From assembly GCA_030427485.1 (NCBI GenBank), contig JAUICG010000002.1:124001-188000 (forward strand): DNA of 64,000 nucleotides. Direction: 5' to 3'. The DNA comes from Gammaproteobacteria bacterium. GTDB lineage: Bacteria > Pseudomonadota > Gammaproteobacteria > Pseudomonadales > Halieaceae. Under the pieces are notes generated by a model. That model did not search any database, was not told where the DNA came from, and saw only the letters and a list, made by a program, of their open reading frames with translations. How positions within the stretch are numbered: position 1 is the first letter of the stretch; the number at the start of each line of letters is the position of its first letter. A program made the position numbers and the translations under genes. Below are positions 1 to 6,880 of this stretch, piece after piece.

Positions 1-822
1 CGACTGCACCTCCCAGTCTTCATAGTCCACGACCACCGTGGCGACATCGCGCAACAGGACAGTATTCCCGGGCGCGCCGGAGCGGACTACGACGGTCTCG
101 ACCTCGCGCGGATCACGAAACTGGCCGACGGCGATAATCTTTTTCTCGGCCAGGAAAGAATCGATGGACCCGCCGCTGTCGCGCAAATTGCGCGCACGGA
201 TTGCGGCGATAATCTCGTCGTGGCTGATACCCAGGCGCGCCAGTTTTTCCGGTTCCAGCAGGATGCGCACTTCCGGACGCCGGTAGCCGAGCTTTTCCAC
301 GCTGGCGATACCCTCCACCTCGCGCAGGCCATCGGCCACATTGCGTGCGACGTCGCGCAGCAGCGCCTCGGGCACATCGCCGGTGACATGCACTTCCATA
401 ATCGGCGTGACCGCCGCGGACAGGGCTTCCACCAGCGGCTTTTCCAGCAGGTCATTGGGCAATCGCGTGGCCGCTCTGTCCACCGCCTGCTGGATATCGC
501 GCATGATGTCCTGTTTATCCGCCGTCACCAGGTCCAGGTTGAGCGTGATGACAGAGAGGCTTTCCATGCTGTTGGAGTACAGCTTCTTGATGCCCTCGAC
601 CTCCAGCAGCTCCTCCTCCAGCGGCAGGGTTATGCCGAGTTCAACCTCTTCCGGCCCCGCTCCCGCTTTCAACGTGGTGATATTGACCACGGCCATATCG
701 ACATTGGGGTTGTACTCGTAGCGCATGTCGGCGATGGTCATATAGCCGAGCACGAAGACCATCACCATGATCATATTGACCACCAGCGGCCTGTCGATAA
801 ACCAGCTGATCAGGAGTTTCAT
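1..822 (-). CDS. RND efflux transporter permease, N-terminal part (cut by window edge)
   Basis: Inner-membrane proton-driven pump of the AcrB/HAE1 family that works with a periplasmic adaptor and an outer-membrane channel. I translated the reverse strand from ATG at 822 and obtained 274 uninterrupted codons. The protein starts MKLLISWFIDRPLVVNMIMV, with a first membrane helix at about residues 14-30. The porter domain follows, with the typical stretch in which PLEEELLEVEGIKKLYSNS leads into VTPIMEVHVTGDVPE. The start overlaps the adaptor stop by 3 bases (TTTCAT context), so the two are translationally coupled. The C-terminal three quarters lie outside the window. Substrate cannot be told from this part. 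Confidence 0.93.
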   Translation of the reverse strand, partial: MKLLISWFIDRPLVVNMIMVMVFVLGYMTIADMRYEYNPNVDMAVVNITTLKAGAGPEEVELGITLPLEEELLEVEGIKKLYSNSMESLSVITLNLDLVTADKQDIMRDIQQAVDRAATRLPNDLLEKPLVEALSAAVTPIMEVHVTGDVPEALLRDVARNVADGLREVEGIASVEKLGYRRPEVRILLEPEKLARLGISHDEIIAAIRARNLRDSGGSIDSFLAEKKIIAVGQFRDPREVETVVVRSGAPGNTVLLRDVATVVVDYEDWEVQS

Positions 823-1964
823 CGCGACGGCTCAGCGCTGCGCACGGTGACGGCGTCGCCGTCAAGCAACTGGGACTGCCCGGCGACCACCACCTCCTCG
901 CCGGCCTCGAGCCCCGCAAGTACCTGTAGGCGGTTGCTGAAGCCCGCCGCCAGCAGTGGCTCGCGCAGGCGCGCCACGCCATCTTCGACCACGAACACCA
1001 CGCGCCGACGGTCGCGGTCCACCAGCGCCGTTTCCGGCAGCAGGAGCGAATCCGGCACGCTGACGCCCTGTAACTCGGCACTGGCCGTCATGCCCGGACG
1101 CAAGGCATCGGTATCGCCGGACAGGATCAGCTTGACCGGGAAATTGCCCGTCGCCGGGTCCGCATTGACGCCCACCCATTCAATGGTGGCCGCGAACGCC
1201 CTGCCGGCCAGTCCCGAAACGGTGACCTGCGCCGGGTCCCCGGCCCTGATGCGGGCGATATCGGCCTCACCGACCCAGGTTTGCACTCGCAGGCCCCGTA
1301 CCGCCTGCAGCGTAACCAGGCTGGCCCCCACCTGCACCGGCTCGCCCACTTCCACCGCGCGAATGTCCACCAGCCCGTCGGTGGGACTGAAAATGCGGGT
1401 ATCGGCGAGCTCGCGTTTCGCCAGTTGGGCGCTGGACAGTGCCTGCCGGTAAGCGGCGCTGGCCAGGTCGACGGCCAGTTGCGCGCTGTCGAGTGCCTCC
1501 CTGGCGATGGTTTCCTGCTCCGCGAGATTCCTGCGCCGCTGCAGTTTCAAACGCGCCTCTTTCAGTGCCGCCTCTGCGTGCTGCACCTGCTGCTGGGCCT
1601 GCTCGACGGCGAACCGGCGCTTTTCCGGATCCAGTTCGAGCAGCAATTGCCCCGCGTTGACCCGATCGCCTTCATTGACATGCACCGCGGCCACAGTGCC
1701 GGAAAGCTCGGCGGCGACATCCACTTCCTCCAGCGCCTCCACCACGCCGAAGGTGCTGACGGTGGTACGCCATGTCTGCGGTACCAAGGCCTGAACCATT
1801 ACCTCCGGCACGTGCGCCGGGGCGCTTTCCTCCACGACAGGCTCGGACGACTCGCCGCATGCGGCCAGCGCCAGCGATAGCAGAAGCGGGACTGCGCGCA
1901 GGAAATAACGGGGCGGCTCAACGCCGGGTGCACCGCTGCGGCTTCGATTTTTCAACAAGACCAT
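819..1964 (-). CDS. RND efflux periplasmic adaptor (membrane fusion lipoprotein)
   Basis: Periplasmic adaptor linking the RND pump to an outer-membrane channel. The 381-residue protein has a signal peptide with lipobox LALAAC near residue 36, so it is probably lipid-anchored. A biotinyl-lipoyl half follows (VDVAAELSGTVAAVHVNEGD), then a coiled-coil hairpin at about 115-175 (EQAQQQVQHAEAALKEARLK), the second lipoyl half (IFSPTDGLVDIRAVEVGEPV) and a beta-barrel/membrane-proximal domain. It is the first gene of the operon and the permease starts inside its stop. An inverted repeat lies 55 bases upstream. Confidence 0.93.
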   Translation of the reverse strand: MVLLKNRSRSGAPGVEPPRYFLRAVPLLLSLALAACGESSEPVVEESAPAHVPEVMVQALVPQTWRTTVSTFGVVEALEEVDVAAELSGTVAAVHVNEGDRVNAGQLLLELDPEKRRFAVEQAQQQVQHAEAALKEARLKLQRRRNLAEQETIAREALDSAQLAVDLASAAYRQALSSAQLAKRELADTRIFSPTDGLVDIRAVEVGEPVQVGASLVTLQAVRGLRVQTWVGEADIARIRAGDPAQVTVSGLAGRAFAATIEWVGVNADPATGNFPVKLILSGDTDALRPGMTASAELQGVSVPDSLLLPETALVDRDRRRVVFVVEDGVARLREPLLAAGFSNRLQVLAGLEAGEEVVVAGQSQLLDGDAVTVRSAEPSR

Positions 1965-2511
1965 AATACGGCGGATTCCTTATGCTGATGTTTATCACTT
2001 CCCGCCCGTATCGTACCGATTGGTGGTGAAGATTCCACCAATAAAAAAATCGCCACCGGGAATCAATAGCGCATTCCAGCAGCAAAATGGGATCAGGTTT
2101 CGCGATGGATCAACCCAGGTGATTCCCACGAGGTGCATCGCTTGGCGTCGAACGCCATCCGAAGATGAACCAGGGAAATGCAGCAATGGCAAATTGTTTT
2201 ACGTTGAGCAATTCAGCGTCAGCTGGATATGTCTTCTCTGTAATCGTAATTCGCACCATTCACCAAGATGGGTGGGTTTATGATCCGGAAAATCATGCTG
2301 GATAGTATCAAATTTCAATGAAACGCGTGAGCTACTAACAACTCCGGCCATGTACTCTCTTGTATTCTGGCGCAAAAATATGACCCATAAATTACGCTAA
2401 AGAAATCCCAAACGTTAATGTTGTGGGTGGAAGGGGTTCGTCAACTTTCCATTGACTGAATTCGTGCCTGTTATCCTTATTGTGTTCAGCCATAGGCCCA
2501 ATGCGAAGATA
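1965..2511. other. Intergenic stretch without a convincing gene
   Basis: About 550 bases between the efflux operon and the toxin-antitoxin pair. It is less GC-rich than the neighbours, and the short open frames on both strands have no plausible protein character. It holds the upstream region of the efflux operon and an inverted repeat. Nothing else could be supported. Confidence 0.6.
2019..2042. promoter_or_regulatory. Inverted repeat upstream of efflux operon, candidate operator
   Basis: Perfect 8-bp arms ATTGGTGG and CCACCAAT are separated by 8 bases, 55 bases before the adaptor start. Size and position suit a TetR or MarR-type operator for the RND pair. No cognate regulator gene lies in the window next to it. 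A run of A follows on the plus strand, so it is not a plus-strand terminator. Confidence 0.4.
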
Positions 2512-2808
2512 CTAAAGTTGGCTTAATTCCAGGGGAAGGAGCTGTGAGCAATGCCGGACGGTCAGGATTTCTGCACAGCCTGCTCGAATCCGATAGATGA
2601 TTCGGTAGTCTCCTTCACGGACCTCGCGGACCTCTTCTGTTGGGTACTCTGCAACTGGTCTACCACGATGGGGTTGGTCACTAAGTTTGTCACCGCGCTC
2701 TAACACCCTTTTTACCCAAGCCTGCGCATTGGCTGGCTGGTCTTCAGCGATATAATTCTGGATTTGCTGCAGTCTTAGCAGGGCGCGTTCGGTCCAGACG
2801 ACTTTCAC
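2512..2808 (-). CDS. ParE/RelE-family toxin
   Basis: Small basic toxin of the ParE/RelE fold, 98 residues. The opening MKVVWTERALLRLQQIQNYI and the later core YRIIYRIRAG...ILTVRHCSQLLP are typical of ParE/RelE plasmid-stabilisation proteins. ParE relatives poison gyrase and RelE relatives cut mRNA; sequence alone does not decide between them. It starts with GTG overlapping the upstream antitoxin stop (GTGA), the usual coupling of such pairs. Confidence 0.88.
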   Translation of the reverse strand: MKVVWTERALLRLQQIQNYIAEDQPANAQAWVKRVLERGDKLSDQPHRGRPVAEYPTEEVREVREGDYRIIYRIRAGCAEILTVRHCSQLLPLELSQL

Positions 2809-2999
2809 GCCTGATCAATACCCAACCGGGTTCTGGCCTCATCCGTGCTGTAGACTCGCCCCGCGTTGGCATCTGCCAGGCCTGCTTCGATGTCGTGACG
2901 TACCTGCAAGGTATATAACAGCGTTTCCCATGTCGCATTGTCGGGCAGTGCATCGATTAGTTGGTGCGCTGTCTGCTTAATCGCCTCAGTTGTTTCCAT
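2805..2999 (-). CDS. Antitoxin partner of ParE-type toxin
   Basis: Small acidic protein of about 64 residues directly upstream of the toxin and overlapping it by 4 bases. Its C-terminal motif YSTDEARTRLG resembles the antitoxin tails that precede ParE-like toxins. No DNA-binding domain can be assigned with certainty. Three possible starts (GTG, ATG, ATG) lie in a row at 3005-2999. The ATG at 2999 is chosen because GGGAG lies seven bases upstream. Confidence 0.8.
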   Translation of the reverse strand: METTEAIKQTAHQLIDALPDNATWETLLYTLQVRHDIEAGLADANAGRVYSTDEARTRLGIDQA

Positions 3000-3005
3000 C
3001 ATCAC

Positions 3006-3400
3006 GCTCCCGCCAACTTTAGTCGCTCAGCATAACAAGTTTTCCTCGCTTGCACAGTAGTCCTTCATCCGTAGGCGAACGGTACACTGACCTCGCCAGT
3101 TGGCCCCCAACTGTGTGGCAGCCATTCTCGGCATTCTCTGACAGATCTTGTAAGCAAATCCATGTATCCAGTCCCTGTGCAATACACAAAGCAACAATCG
3201 ATTCAGTTCTGTTCAGAGCAATTCACTCAATGCGACGGGCCTATCGGGTTTCACTCTGAGCGCCGCAATAAAGCTGATACGGATCAATTGATCTAACGTA
3301 TCCTGCTTTCCCCTGCATGTCGTGTTGAATGCTTGCAATAAAATTAATCTGACAATTCTCCGCCACAACTGATTGCGTACTCAGGCAGAATCCGCAAATG
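3006..3400. other. Intergenic stretch without a convincing gene
   Basis: About 395 bases between the toxin-antitoxin pair and the broken lipoprotein gene. Short open frames exist on both strands but none has family features or a good ribosome site. The composition is AT-richer than the core genome, as in the rest of this accessory segment. Confidence 0.55.
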
Positions 3401-3829
3401 TTACTCTGGTCCAAGGCGGGTCTCCAGATGATTAAGCCACGAGGGTTCATTACCAAATCCGCATGCTGGAATTTCAGCGATGATACTACTGTGCTTGGCA
3501 TCTAGCAGCTTTACCTTCACCCTCCAGCAGGAACTGCTCATGCTAAGAATCTTCCGATCGACGGACACAACCTGAAACTGCGTACCGACTGACAGACGAT
3601 CAGTAATCGCCTCAGGATACATTCGGAAATAGTCTGAATTTGTAGGTCAAAGAAGAAAAACTGTCCCTCTTCTATCACTATGGGTGACGGTGCCAAGCAA
3701 CAGATCGCGAGTCGATTGTAGGCATTGCCCAACCAATTCCAGTGCCCCTGGTTCCAGCGGCCTATTGCCGAACTGACAGCCCGCCTGTAAAACAATAAGA
3801 AGCAGGGAACCCAATACAAGGCGAGTCAT
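3401..3829 (-). pseudogene. Candidate immunity lipoprotein with in-frame stop
   Basis: A frame begins at ATG 3829, overlapping the Rhs C-terminal stop by ATGA. It opens with a secretion signal ending VLQAGC at about residues 14-18, which is lipobox-like although Q sits at -3. After 60 residues there is a TGA at 3647-3649. The same frame then runs on for about 80 more codons to TAA at 3401, with a beta-rich sequence (SVGTQFQVVSVDRKILSMSS). The simplest reading is one gene of about 142 codons inactivated by a nonsense mutation. Its place next to a polymorphic-toxin tip suggests an immunity protein. The family is not recognised. Confidence 0.55.
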
Positions 3830-4816
3830 TGGTACGACTCCCGCCTGTGGTTCTCTACTATATTCCACCAGCTTGGACTTTGCCGCGATTCCATACCCAC
3901 TCGAACTGCTGAAAACACTGCACCGCCACAAACAGGATCAAGGTTGCCACATGACCCACGTGCTCCCGCAGCGGGATAGGCAAACGCTGGAAGCGACTGA
4001 AGTGTCGCGCCAGAAACGTACCCCGACGTGTATAGATTATTGACGCGCGCCGCGCCCAAGCTGTGTCCAGTAAGGGGGCTGCCGTTCCAGTTTGCGATTG
4101 CATCCAGACTCACGGCGTCTATAAGGCCCTGCGCGTTTAGGATCGTGTCCGACAAGTCAAACAATGCCCAGCCAATTGCCGAGTTTTCGCCAAAGATTTC
4201 GCCACCCTGTCTTGAAGCCCATCCGCCTACGGTGCCATCGTCTCTGTTGAATGTGCTGCCAGCAGCCCATAGACCTAACTTGGAGTTGAGCGCTAACAGT
4301 AAGTTAAACTGCTGTAGAGTCATTCCATAGTTCTCAGCAAGTTCGCCCACAGCGTACGACGCGCCGTAGTTCAACGAGTTTCCAACAAGATTCTGGGCGA
4401 AGTCTCCAGGCTCCCCCCAGCTCCCATACAAAAGTGACAATGCCTGGCCTATTTGAGGATTTTCTGCGGCCACTACACCAATGCCGGCTTGGATAGCAAA
4501 GTCGGCGGGGGTGGGTGTTCCTACACCAGTAGCCGGAGTAAAGGCCCAGTAAGAAACACCCCCAACGGCTCCGTTGGTGAGTGAATCCTTGACTGTCGCG
4601 CCGTGCGCATGGGAATTGATCGCCGTCCCGCCTGCATAACACGCTGCAGCCCATGGCCCACAAAACGCAGATGCAACAGCACCCACTGCCTGTACCGCTG
4701 TAACTCTGCGTGTTACCCGGTGCTTGTATGAAAGGATCCGCCTGCAACATCCGTCCCAACGTCGGATCGTAAATCCGCCCATTCATGTGGATGATGCGTC
4801 CAAGCATCAGCCTCAC
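3826..4816 (-). pseudogene. Orphan Rhs C-terminal tip (truncated, frameshifted toxin fragment)
   Basis: Frame one (4816 to about 4700) encodes the end of an Rhs core: IHMNGRIYDPTLGRMLQADP followed by FIQAPGNTQSY. The NRYSYVLNNPLSYTDPSG segment expected next is missing. The reading continues in another frame (to 3826) as a variable C-terminal domain with glycine/alanine-rich stretches (AVGAVASAFCGPWAAACYAG) and a lipase-like TGHSLGAARVNN motif. So the Rhs repeat body is absent upstream and the core/tip junction carries a deletion plus frameshift. Tips of this kind are displaced toxin cassettes in Rhs loci. The activity of this one is unknown; GHSLG hints at a hydrolase fold only. Confidence 0.65.
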
Positions 4817-6153
4817 TCCCGCTTGAGCAAGCCCTCCACCGCCATCCCGTCATCCATTCTGTCACCATGCCACTCTGGCACCCCCGTCCCCGGCCCGATA
4901 GCAATGCGGTTGCGTTGATTGAGGGTCGTGAGGGCCAGGACGTTTCCGCGGAAACGCGTATCCGGTCCCTGTGGAATAGACTTGCCATCGGGTGTTGTGA
5001 ATACCGCTTCGCCTGCCTCATCCAGTTCGAGGCCGTAACCGCCCTCATGCACCAGCCGGTGGTGATGGCGGCACAGTAACAGCAGGTTGTCCATGCGGGT
5101 CTCGCCGCCATCGGCCCAGTGTTGGATATGATGCGCGTCCACATAATGCCGTGCCGTGCAACCGGGAAAGCGGCAGCCGCCGTCGCGACGCTCCAACGCA
5201 CGGCGGATTGCCGGCGGGATACTGCGCGTACGCCGGCCGACATCCAGCGCGGTGGGGCGGCTATTGCCCGGGCCGCCCGTTTGCTCCAGCCAGTGCACCA
5301 CGCCGCAATCGCAGGCCAGGCGGCGCGACGTTTCCGCGGAAACGTGTCCGGCCCCGTCCAGTTCCGCCTCGGCGCCCTCGCCGTCGGACTGCAATGTGTC
5401 CACGTCAGTGTGCAGATGCAGGGTGCAGCGGTCGCCGCCGTTCACCGTGGTCCGTTCGTCGGCAGGGTTACCGGCGAGGTGACATTCGGCAATCCGCTCC
5501 AGCGCATCTGCGCGGCGGGCGGCGATTGGCGTTTCCGCGGAAACGCCGTCGGCCGCGTGGCGTTGTTCTTCATACATGGCATCCATCGTCAGGCTGATGG
5601 CCTGGGTGATACGCGCACCCTGCTCGGGTGTCAGTCGCCCCTTCATCACATACATCCCATCCTCGTCGATGTACCAGCTGAGTTCGCGCAGTGCATGGCG
5701 CTGGTTGTCCTGGGCCAGCGCCTCGCTGCGTTTCACCCGGCGGTACCGGTGTACCAGCCGCTCGACGTGGGCGGCGGTGCCGTGGTCGGCGATCATCATC
5801 AGGTACGCCTCGTTCTGTGGCGTCGCGACGCGGGTCATCGCGCGTACCTTGGAGTAGCTGACGCGGCCGTCACGCAGGGCCGCGCTGATCAGCGGCAGGT
5901 CCGGGAGGGCGTGGGCGACGCGCACCTTCTCGCGGGCCGCGCCCAATGCGATGCCGCACTTCCAGTTCAGCCAGTGGGCACAGGATTTGAGACCGCCGCC
6001 GCCCCAGCCGCGGCGTTCGTCGAATTCTCGGATCAGGGTGAGCAGGCGGTAGGTGGCGGCGTTGATGTGTGCGGCGAGTTCGGTGATTTCGTCTTCGAGA
6101 GCGGCCAGGTCGCGGCTAGGAGAGTGGGGATATGGAGTGGCGATTGCGTTCAT
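4813..6153 (-). CDS. DUF222/HNH endonuclease domain protein, SOS-box controlled
   Basis: 446-residue protein with an N-terminal DUF222 region (about 20-200) and a C-terminal HNH nuclease at about 325-370. The HNH part shows CRFPGC zinc ligands, DAHHIQHWADGG, the N of MDNLLLLC and CRHHHRLVHE. The family is common and often multicopy in some bacteria, but its cellular role is not established. The ATG at 6153 is chosen: GAGGACC precedes it, and the longer frame from 6189 would start inside a LexA box. Three identical palindromes lie inside the gene and are read as VSAET twice and FRGN once. The stop overlaps the first codon of the Rhs fragment. Confidence 0.85.
   Translation of the reverse strand: MNAIATPYPHSPSRDLAALEDEITELAAHINAATYRLLTLIREFDERRGWGGGGLKSCAHWLNWKCGIALGAAREKVRVAHALPDLPLISAALRDGRVSYSKVRAMTRVATPQNEAYLMMIADHGTAAHVERLVHRYRRVKRSEALAQDNQRHALRELSWYIDEDGMYVMKGRLTPEQGARITQAISLTMDAMYEEQRHAADGVSAETPIAARRADALERIAECHLAGNPADERTTVNGGDRCTLHLHTDVDTLQSDGEGAEAELDGAGHVSAETSRRLACDCGVVHWLEQTGGPGNSRPTALDVGRRTRSIPPAIRRALERRDGGCRFPGCTARHYVDAHHIQHWADGGETRMDNLLLLCRHHHRLVHEGGYGLELDEAGEAVFTTPDGKSIPQGPDTRFRGNVLALTTLNQRNRIAIGPGTGVPEWHGDRMDDGMAVEGLLKRE
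4941..4956. repeat. 16-bp perfect palindrome, copy 1
   Basis: CGTTTCCGCGGAAACG, identical to its own complement. It lies near the 3' end of the HNH gene and is read there as RFRGN, a different frame from the other two copies. This shows that the DNA, not the peptide, is what is repeated. Confidence 0.85.
5329..5344. repeat. 16-bp perfect palindrome, copy 2
   Basis: CGTTTCCGCGGAAACG again, in the linker between the DUF222 and HNH parts, read as VSAET (residues about 271-275). Confidence 0.85.
5530..5545. repeat. 16-bp perfect palindrome, copy 3
   Basis: CGTTTCCGCGGAAACG with two further paired bases each side (GG...CC), giving 20 bp of perfect symmetry. It is read as VSAET (residues about 204-208) in a low-complexity linker. 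Confidence 0.85.
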
Positions 6154-6179
6154 GGCGGGGTCCTCGGCATCCTTGCAAA

Positions 6180-6199
6180 AACTGTACAAAAATACAGTA
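6180..6199 (-). promoter_or_regulatory. LexA (SOS) box upstream of the HNH gene
   Basis: On the coding strand TACTGTATTTTTGTACAGTT contains CTGT-N8-ACAG with an AT-rich core, close to the E. coli LexA consensus TACTGTATATATATACAGTA. It ends about 27 bases before the HNH start codon, where a repressor would block transcription or elongation. This implies DNA-damage induction of the nuclease gene. Confidence 0.75.
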
Positions 6200-6282
6200 T
6201 TGTGGCAAATAAATCAAGGAAAAACAGTGGCTTAACAAATGATTAAAGTGGGAAAAGAGCAAAACAACAGGAAGCGGACACA

Positions 6283-6549
6283 TTATTCTCCATAGTGATA
6301 GCGACAGGAAATTATCGTCAGCACATCGCCATCCACTGCATAGACAAGACGATTGGTTTCATCAATTCTACGGGACCAGAACCCTGCCAGATTCTCCCGC
6401 AACGGTTCGGGCTTGCCGATGCCCTCAAACGGACTGCGCCGTGTAGCGAGGATCAATTTATTTATTCGCCGCAGCGTCTTCCTGTCCTGCCCTTGCCAGT
6501 AGAGATAGTCAGACCAGGATTCCCTGGTCCAGGCAAGGCGTTCAATCAT
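6283..6549 (-). CDS. yoeB: YoeB-family mRNA interferase toxin
   Basis: 88-residue ribosome-dependent mRNA endonuclease. The sequence follows E. coli YoeB closely: an ESWSDYLYWQ opening, FEGIGKPEPL containing the catalytic glutamate, FWSRRI, NRLVYAV with the arginine, and a terminal CRYHY with the histidine and tyrosine. It overlaps the antitoxin gene upstream by 8 bases. The full set of catalytic residues is present, so it should be active. Confidence 0.95.
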   Translation of the reverse strand: MIERLAWTRESWSDYLYWQGQDRKTLRRINKLILATRRSPFEGIGKPEPLRENLAGFWSRRIDETNRLVYAVDGDVLTIISCRYHYGE

Positions 6550-6796
6550 CCTTCAGTTCGCGACTGACAGTTTTTCCGGTCTGATACTGCTTGATGGATT
6601 TGGCCAGATGGGTGGCATTTGCCGGGCTCTTGAGAAGATGTACGGTCTCCATCAGACTATTAAACTGTTCCAGTGACATCACTACCGCATCGTCCGCATC
6701 GCGTCGAGAGATAATCGTATAGTCCCTGTCCCTGGCGACTTCGTCCAGCACACTTTTTAGTCTGTTTCGGGCATCTGAAAAATTGACTACCTTCAT
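6542..6796 (-). CDS. yefM: YefM/Phd-family antitoxin
   Basis: 84-residue antitoxin of the Phd/YefM fold. The N-terminal half (VVNFSDARNRLKSVLDEVAR, then TIISRRDADDAVVMSLEQFN) is the DNA-binding dimer. The C-terminal tail that neutralises YoeB is shorter and polar. It is the first gene of the pair, with TGTACA-type hexamers upstream where YefM-YoeB complexes bind in E. coli. Confidence 0.95.
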   Translation of the reverse strand: MKVVNFSDARNRLKSVLDEVARDRDYTIISRRDADDAVVMSLEQFNSLMETVHLLKSPANATHLAKSIKQYQTGKTVSRELKDD

Positions 6797-6811
6797 GGCA
6801 CCACCTACTCC

Positions 6812-6857
6812 TGTACAATATACTGAACAAGTATAAGTTGTACCAGATAGTGTGCAA
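6812..6857 (-). promoter_or_regulatory. yefM-yoeB promoter with TGTAC operator hexamers
   Basis: On the minus strand TTGCAC (6857-6852) and TATACT (6835-6830) are 16 bases apart, a plausible sigma70 promoter. TGTACA at 6812-6817 and TGTACC at 6839-6844 surround the -10. TGTACA hexamers are the known YefM recognition core, so autorepression is likely. Confidence 0.6.
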
Positions 6858-6880
6858 GTGTTTGATCAGTAAATCACCGC

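Larger units (their letters stand above)
2511..3023. repeat. 12-bp perfect inverted repeats bounding the ParE toxin-antitoxin pair
   Basis: ACTAAAGTTGGC at 2511-2522 and its exact complement GCCAACTTTAGT at 3012-3023 flank the two-gene module almost exactly. The inner copy overlaps the toxin stop codon, and the outer one lies just before the antitoxin ribosome site. No clear target duplication is visible outside. This may be the edge of a small mobile cassette or a conserved insertion boundary. Confidence 0.5.

Noticed and set aside
220..1452. 410-codon open frame on the plus strand
   Set aside because: It is the antisense of the RND permease and adaptor genes, with low-complexity, arginine-rich translation typical of GC-rich shadows.
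2511..3023. Integron gene cassette with attC sites
   Set aside because: The bounding repeats do not contain the RYYYAAC/GTTRRRY core sites in proper form, and no integrase is near.
4941..5545. CRISPR-like array from repeated 16-mers
   Set aside because: Spacing is irregular (about 390 and 200 bases), the intervals are coding sequence, and no cas genes are present.
5119..6246. 375-codon plus-strand open frame across the HNH gene
   Set aside because: Antisense of a recognisable DUF222-HNH protein; no family features.
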